A DNA stretch of 64,000 bases from Arcobacter sp. EP1 (GTDB lineage: Bacteria; Campylobacterota; Campylobacteria; Campylobacterales; Arcobacteraceae), in contig LPNY01000132.1 in the NCBI GenBank assembly GCA_001655195.1, forward strand, positions 130,344 to 194,343, given 5' to 3'. A model generated the notes under the pieces. The model saw nothing but the letters and a program-made list of their open reading frames with translations. It had not been told where the DNA came from and searched no databases. Of this stretch, positions 62,901 through 64,000 are shown piece by piece (the stretch's first letter is position 1; every line of letters starts with the position of its first letter). The translations under genes were made by a program, and so were the position numbers.

Positions 62901-63509
62901 TTTTTGAACTAATACATCAACAGTATTATCAAAGTTTAGAGCATTGATTTGAGAATAAATTGTTGATATTTTAATTGAAATATAGTCAATATTTGGGTTT
63001 GATAATGCTTTTAAATATTTTTGAATTCGCTCTTCAGCTTCTTCTTCTCCAAGTACAACTTCACCAATAAGGTTAACATTTACTCGTGTACCTTCACCTT
63101 TTCTTTTTACAAGATGTTCATTAAAAGGTTTATCTTCACCTTTAATAACTACCGTTCTTGTATCTTCTCTAATTTGGTTAACAAACATCGGTACTGATAA
63201 ATCAGGAAGAAACTTTCCAAAGTTTTGAAATAACCACAGAAGCATTCTATCTTGTGTTGTAAAGAAATTTGCCATACCATGTTTTTCTAATAAAAAGATA
63301 ATCTGGTTCGCAATTCTTGCATTTGAATCTGCTCTAAAACATTGATCCATTAGCTCAATTAGAAGTGCTTTATCTTCTGGTTTTTCAAGCATCTTATTCA
63401 TTTTGATATAAAATTCTCTATCAAAATCACTCACAAGTTCAGTAGCTCTGTTTTGCCAACGTTCTGCTAATGCAATGGCAGAATCAATAAGTTCTTGTTC
63501 ATTTTTCAT
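59943..63509 (-). CDS. putA: bifunctional proline dehydrogenase / P5C dehydrogenase
   Basis: The 1188-residue PutA oxidises proline to glutamate. The flavin barrel is in the first 470 residues (ITVAVFKKTLEKPQFKDFHA; GAAIKVRLVKGANMEMEE); the aldehyde dehydrogenase domain follows with VVPPWNFPVAIPLGGIAS, the glutamate of LTAETGGKDATIV and the nucleophile in NNSGQKCSATS. A C-terminal region of about 150 residues ends the protein, as in H. pylori PutA of similar length. There is no N-terminal DNA-binding domain, so it does not repress itself. A folded element lies upstream. Confidence 0.96.
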   Translation of the reverse strand: MKNEQELIDSAIALAERWQNRATELVSDFDREFYIKMNKMLEKPEDKALLIELMDQCFRADSNARIANQIIFLLEKHGMANFFTTQDRMLLWLFQNFGKFLPDLSVPMFVNQIREDTRTVVIKGEDKPFNEHLVKRKGEGTRVNVNLIGEVVLGEEEAEERIQKYLKALSNPNIDYISIKISTIYSQINALNFDNTVDVLVQKLTRIYEQAQKHPYIAPDGTKSNKFINLDMEEYRDLDITVAVFKKTLEKPQFKDFHAGIVLQAYLPDSFNVQKDLTDWARNRVENGGAAIKVRLVKGANMEMEETEASQKHWEMVTYTEKSDTDSNYKRMARYALQKENAPYVHLGVASHNLFELAFSTVTADANGVSEYHTLEMLEGMSEAARLAIKEISKEVILYAPTAAKEQFTNAIAYLVRRLDENTGPNNFIRYSFGLKVGTADWNMQKELFIKSFEAEKTSFVGAKRQQNRLDEKWHDFNGSSYDTGDYHAEADTDFVLPKNHEWAQNIITKWKFSKETEHKIAPIVVAGEDITDRKVQEAIDKSQVKEGVLAGKFALANADDLKKAVEVAKADVDGWRSKTNKQRHEVLKQAAIKVRERRDDLIGIAAAEVGKVFTETDVEVSEAVDFIEFYAHSANYWEKYENLEFSGKGVGVVVPPWNFPVAIPLGGIASILAAGNTVIIKPASVAALTAYEMCKCFWDAGISKNVLQFVPCPGALAGEHLISNKDVDFVILTGGEDTAYSMLETRPDLFLTAETGGKDATIVTNMADREQAVKNVCISAFNNSGQKCSATSLLVLEDEVYNDKAFRKALIDTASSMKVGSVWDFGSKIGTLANPVSGNLEKAINSLEVGEEWALKPSYADNNEFMLKPAIKWGVKEGNFCHMNELFGPVLAVMRASNLAHAVDIVNSTGYGLTSGIESLDEREVSYWKANLKAGNLYVNRGTTGAIVLRQPFGGMGKSAIGAGRKVGIYNYITQFVDFEEKSIPTPAKSYRNDLTSFISRCKAISDSKNDFEKLEVALQSYLANYETEFSQEKDYCEVRGEDNHFRYVPLEKVVIRVDSTDGLFEVISRILAARVAKVNFTVSVNQNEAIKTFLENAKELFTMQDKIIEEKDVEFAKTLKNYDRVIYSNINKVPEVIFEAAAKTVTFIVRQQPMMEGRLELLNYFAEQSVSHSYHRYGNIGARGIK

Positions 63510-63548
63510 ATGTAATCCTTAAAATTAATGCGTTTTTAAATAAATTTT

Positions 63549-63623
63549 AAGTAGCTTAACAAACAGGCTTCAATTGTCTGTACTCGAGGGGAGCAACTGC
63601 CAGGTATGCCCCTCATACTACTT
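63549..63623. other. three-stem structured element upstream of putA, identity unknown
   Basis: A 75-base element in the 146-base gap between livF and putA. AAGTAG (63549-63554) pairs with CTACTT (63618-63623), enclosing ACAGGC-TTCAATT-GTCTGT (63563-63581) and GAGGGG (63586-63591) with CCCCTC (63609-63614). A G-U pair forms only if read on the plus strand, and T-rich sequence follows there, favouring a small plus-strand RNA; on the minus strand it could be a putA leader. It is not a tRNA and matches no riboswitch I know. Confidence 0.45.
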
Positions 63624-63655
63624 TTCTTCAACTATTTCTTTTTATCTTTTTCTAT

Positions 63656-64000
63656 CTAGTGTTTTTTACCTAAATATGCTTCTTGAATTGTCTTAGAATT
63701 TAACAGCTCTTGGGCTGTTCCTTCGTGCGTAATCTTTCCAACTTCAAGTACATAGGCTCTATCAGCTAATTTTAGCGCCGCTTTAGCGTTTTGCTCCACG
63801 AGTAAAACTGTCACACCACTTTGAGCAATCTCTTTAACTGCTTTGAAAATTGCTTTAATCAAAATTGGAGCTAATCCAAGACTTGGTTCATCAAGAATAA
63901 GAAGCTTTGGTTTTGACATAATCGCTCTTCCAATAGCAAGCATCTGTTGCTCACCACCTGAAAGTGTTCCAGCAAGTTGTGTTCGTCGCTCTTTTAATCG
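63656..64000 (-). CDS. livF: branched-chain amino acid ABC transporter ATPase (partial, 5' end outside window)
   Basis: The last 114 residues of an ABC ATPase. The signature LSGGEQQ begins at the window's edge, followed by Walker [15 protein letters not shown], the switch His-region [12 protein letters not shown] and the LivF-type ending ([18 protein letters not shown]). LivF energises uptake of leucine, isoleucine and valine, or other amino acids or urea. The N-terminal half with Walker A is beyond the window. The following gap carries the folded element and the putA promoter region. Confidence 0.92.
   Translation of the reverse strand, partial: RLKERRTQLAGTLSGGEQQMLAIGRAIMSKPKLLILDEPSLGLAPILIKAIFKAVKEIAQSGVTVLLVEQNAKAALKLADRAYVLEVGKITHEGTAQELLNSKTIQEAYLGKKH

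Noticed and set aside
63549-63623. A 75-base folded element of tRNA size.
   Set aside because: No T-arm GGTTCRANNCC, no anticodon arm at the right place and a six-pair terminal stem without CCA context.
59922-63640. The stretch AACTGCCAGGTAT near 63595-63607 resembles the 3' end of 5S rRNA.
   Set aside because: Only about a dozen bases match; the rest of a 5S rRNA and any neighbouring rRNA genes are absent.

Overview
The window is AT-rich, densely packed bacterial chromosome that looks like a member of Campylobacterota, most likely Arcobacter-like (Arcobacteraceae). The evidence is the presence of lineage markers (HobA, a single XerH-type recombinase, the futalosine-pathway enzyme MqnC, PutA of the large trifunctional-like length) and gene orders that I recall from Campylobacter and Helicobacter: metG–small Cys protein–fbp–mobB–lipoprotein–slt–yggT–gltX; rppH–lysC–hobA–holB–folP; ilvB–ilvN–lpxD–ftsK; pnp–lptD–purD. 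No phage, insertion sequence, CRISPR array, tRNA or rRNA gene was found; this is mainly core chromosome.

Layout. 1–2940: Na+-pumping oxaloacetate decarboxylase operon (gamma–alpha–beta, minus strand). 3062–4898: an S24/CI-type repressor with an operator-like palindrome inside its own promoter, and a degenerate Mur-ligase-like protein. 4910–12306: aminoacyl-tRNA synthetases (metG and an odd gltX paralogue), fbp, mobB, lipoprotein, lytic transglycosylase, YggT. 12308–16981: M16-like protein without its zinc site, mqnC and bamA. 17093–21966: tyrA (plus) against folP–holB–hobA–lysC–rppH (minus). 22022–28564: a plus-strand block (hemW; prmC, M3 peptidase, two unknowns, a deoxyribosyltransferase; xerH). 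A dif-like site lies just upstream of xerH, so this is probably the replication terminus. 28706–33774: chemotaxis operon cheY-cheA-cheR-cheD-cheB. 33856–44395: pnp, a phosphoribosyltransferase, lptD, an RDD membrane protein, purD preceded by a probable 6S RNA, hemD, a SulP transporter and der. 44489–50515: hpf, ftsK, lpxD, ilvN, ilvB. 50669–57414: flagellin-like protein, Ppx/GppA, phosphatidylserine synthase, diguanylate cyclase, second SulP, then a SprA-like metalloprotease overlapping a miniature flagellar-axial protein, and a zinc-ribbon thioredoxin. 57394–64000: DUF523, TtcA-like, DUF1223, small proteins, putA with an unassigned structured element upstream, and the 3' part of livF.

How parts fit. 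FtsK (45–47 kb), XerH and the dif-like site form the chromosome-dimer resolution system. HobA (DnaA partner) and HolB are replication genes. BamA, LptD, LpxD, Slt and the RDD protein serve the envelope. OadGAB, Fbp, PutA and LivF point to growth on organic and amino acids rather than sugars. The che operon has no cheW and its CheA carries four copies of a short GF(F/Y) acidic motif in the linker.

The strongest leads for something undescribed are: the metalloprotease/mini-axial-protein pair at 56.2–57.0 kb; the GluRS paralogue lacking KMSKS; the CheA motif array; ftsK without a canonical start codon; and the folded element upstream of putA. All database statements are from memory; no search was run.
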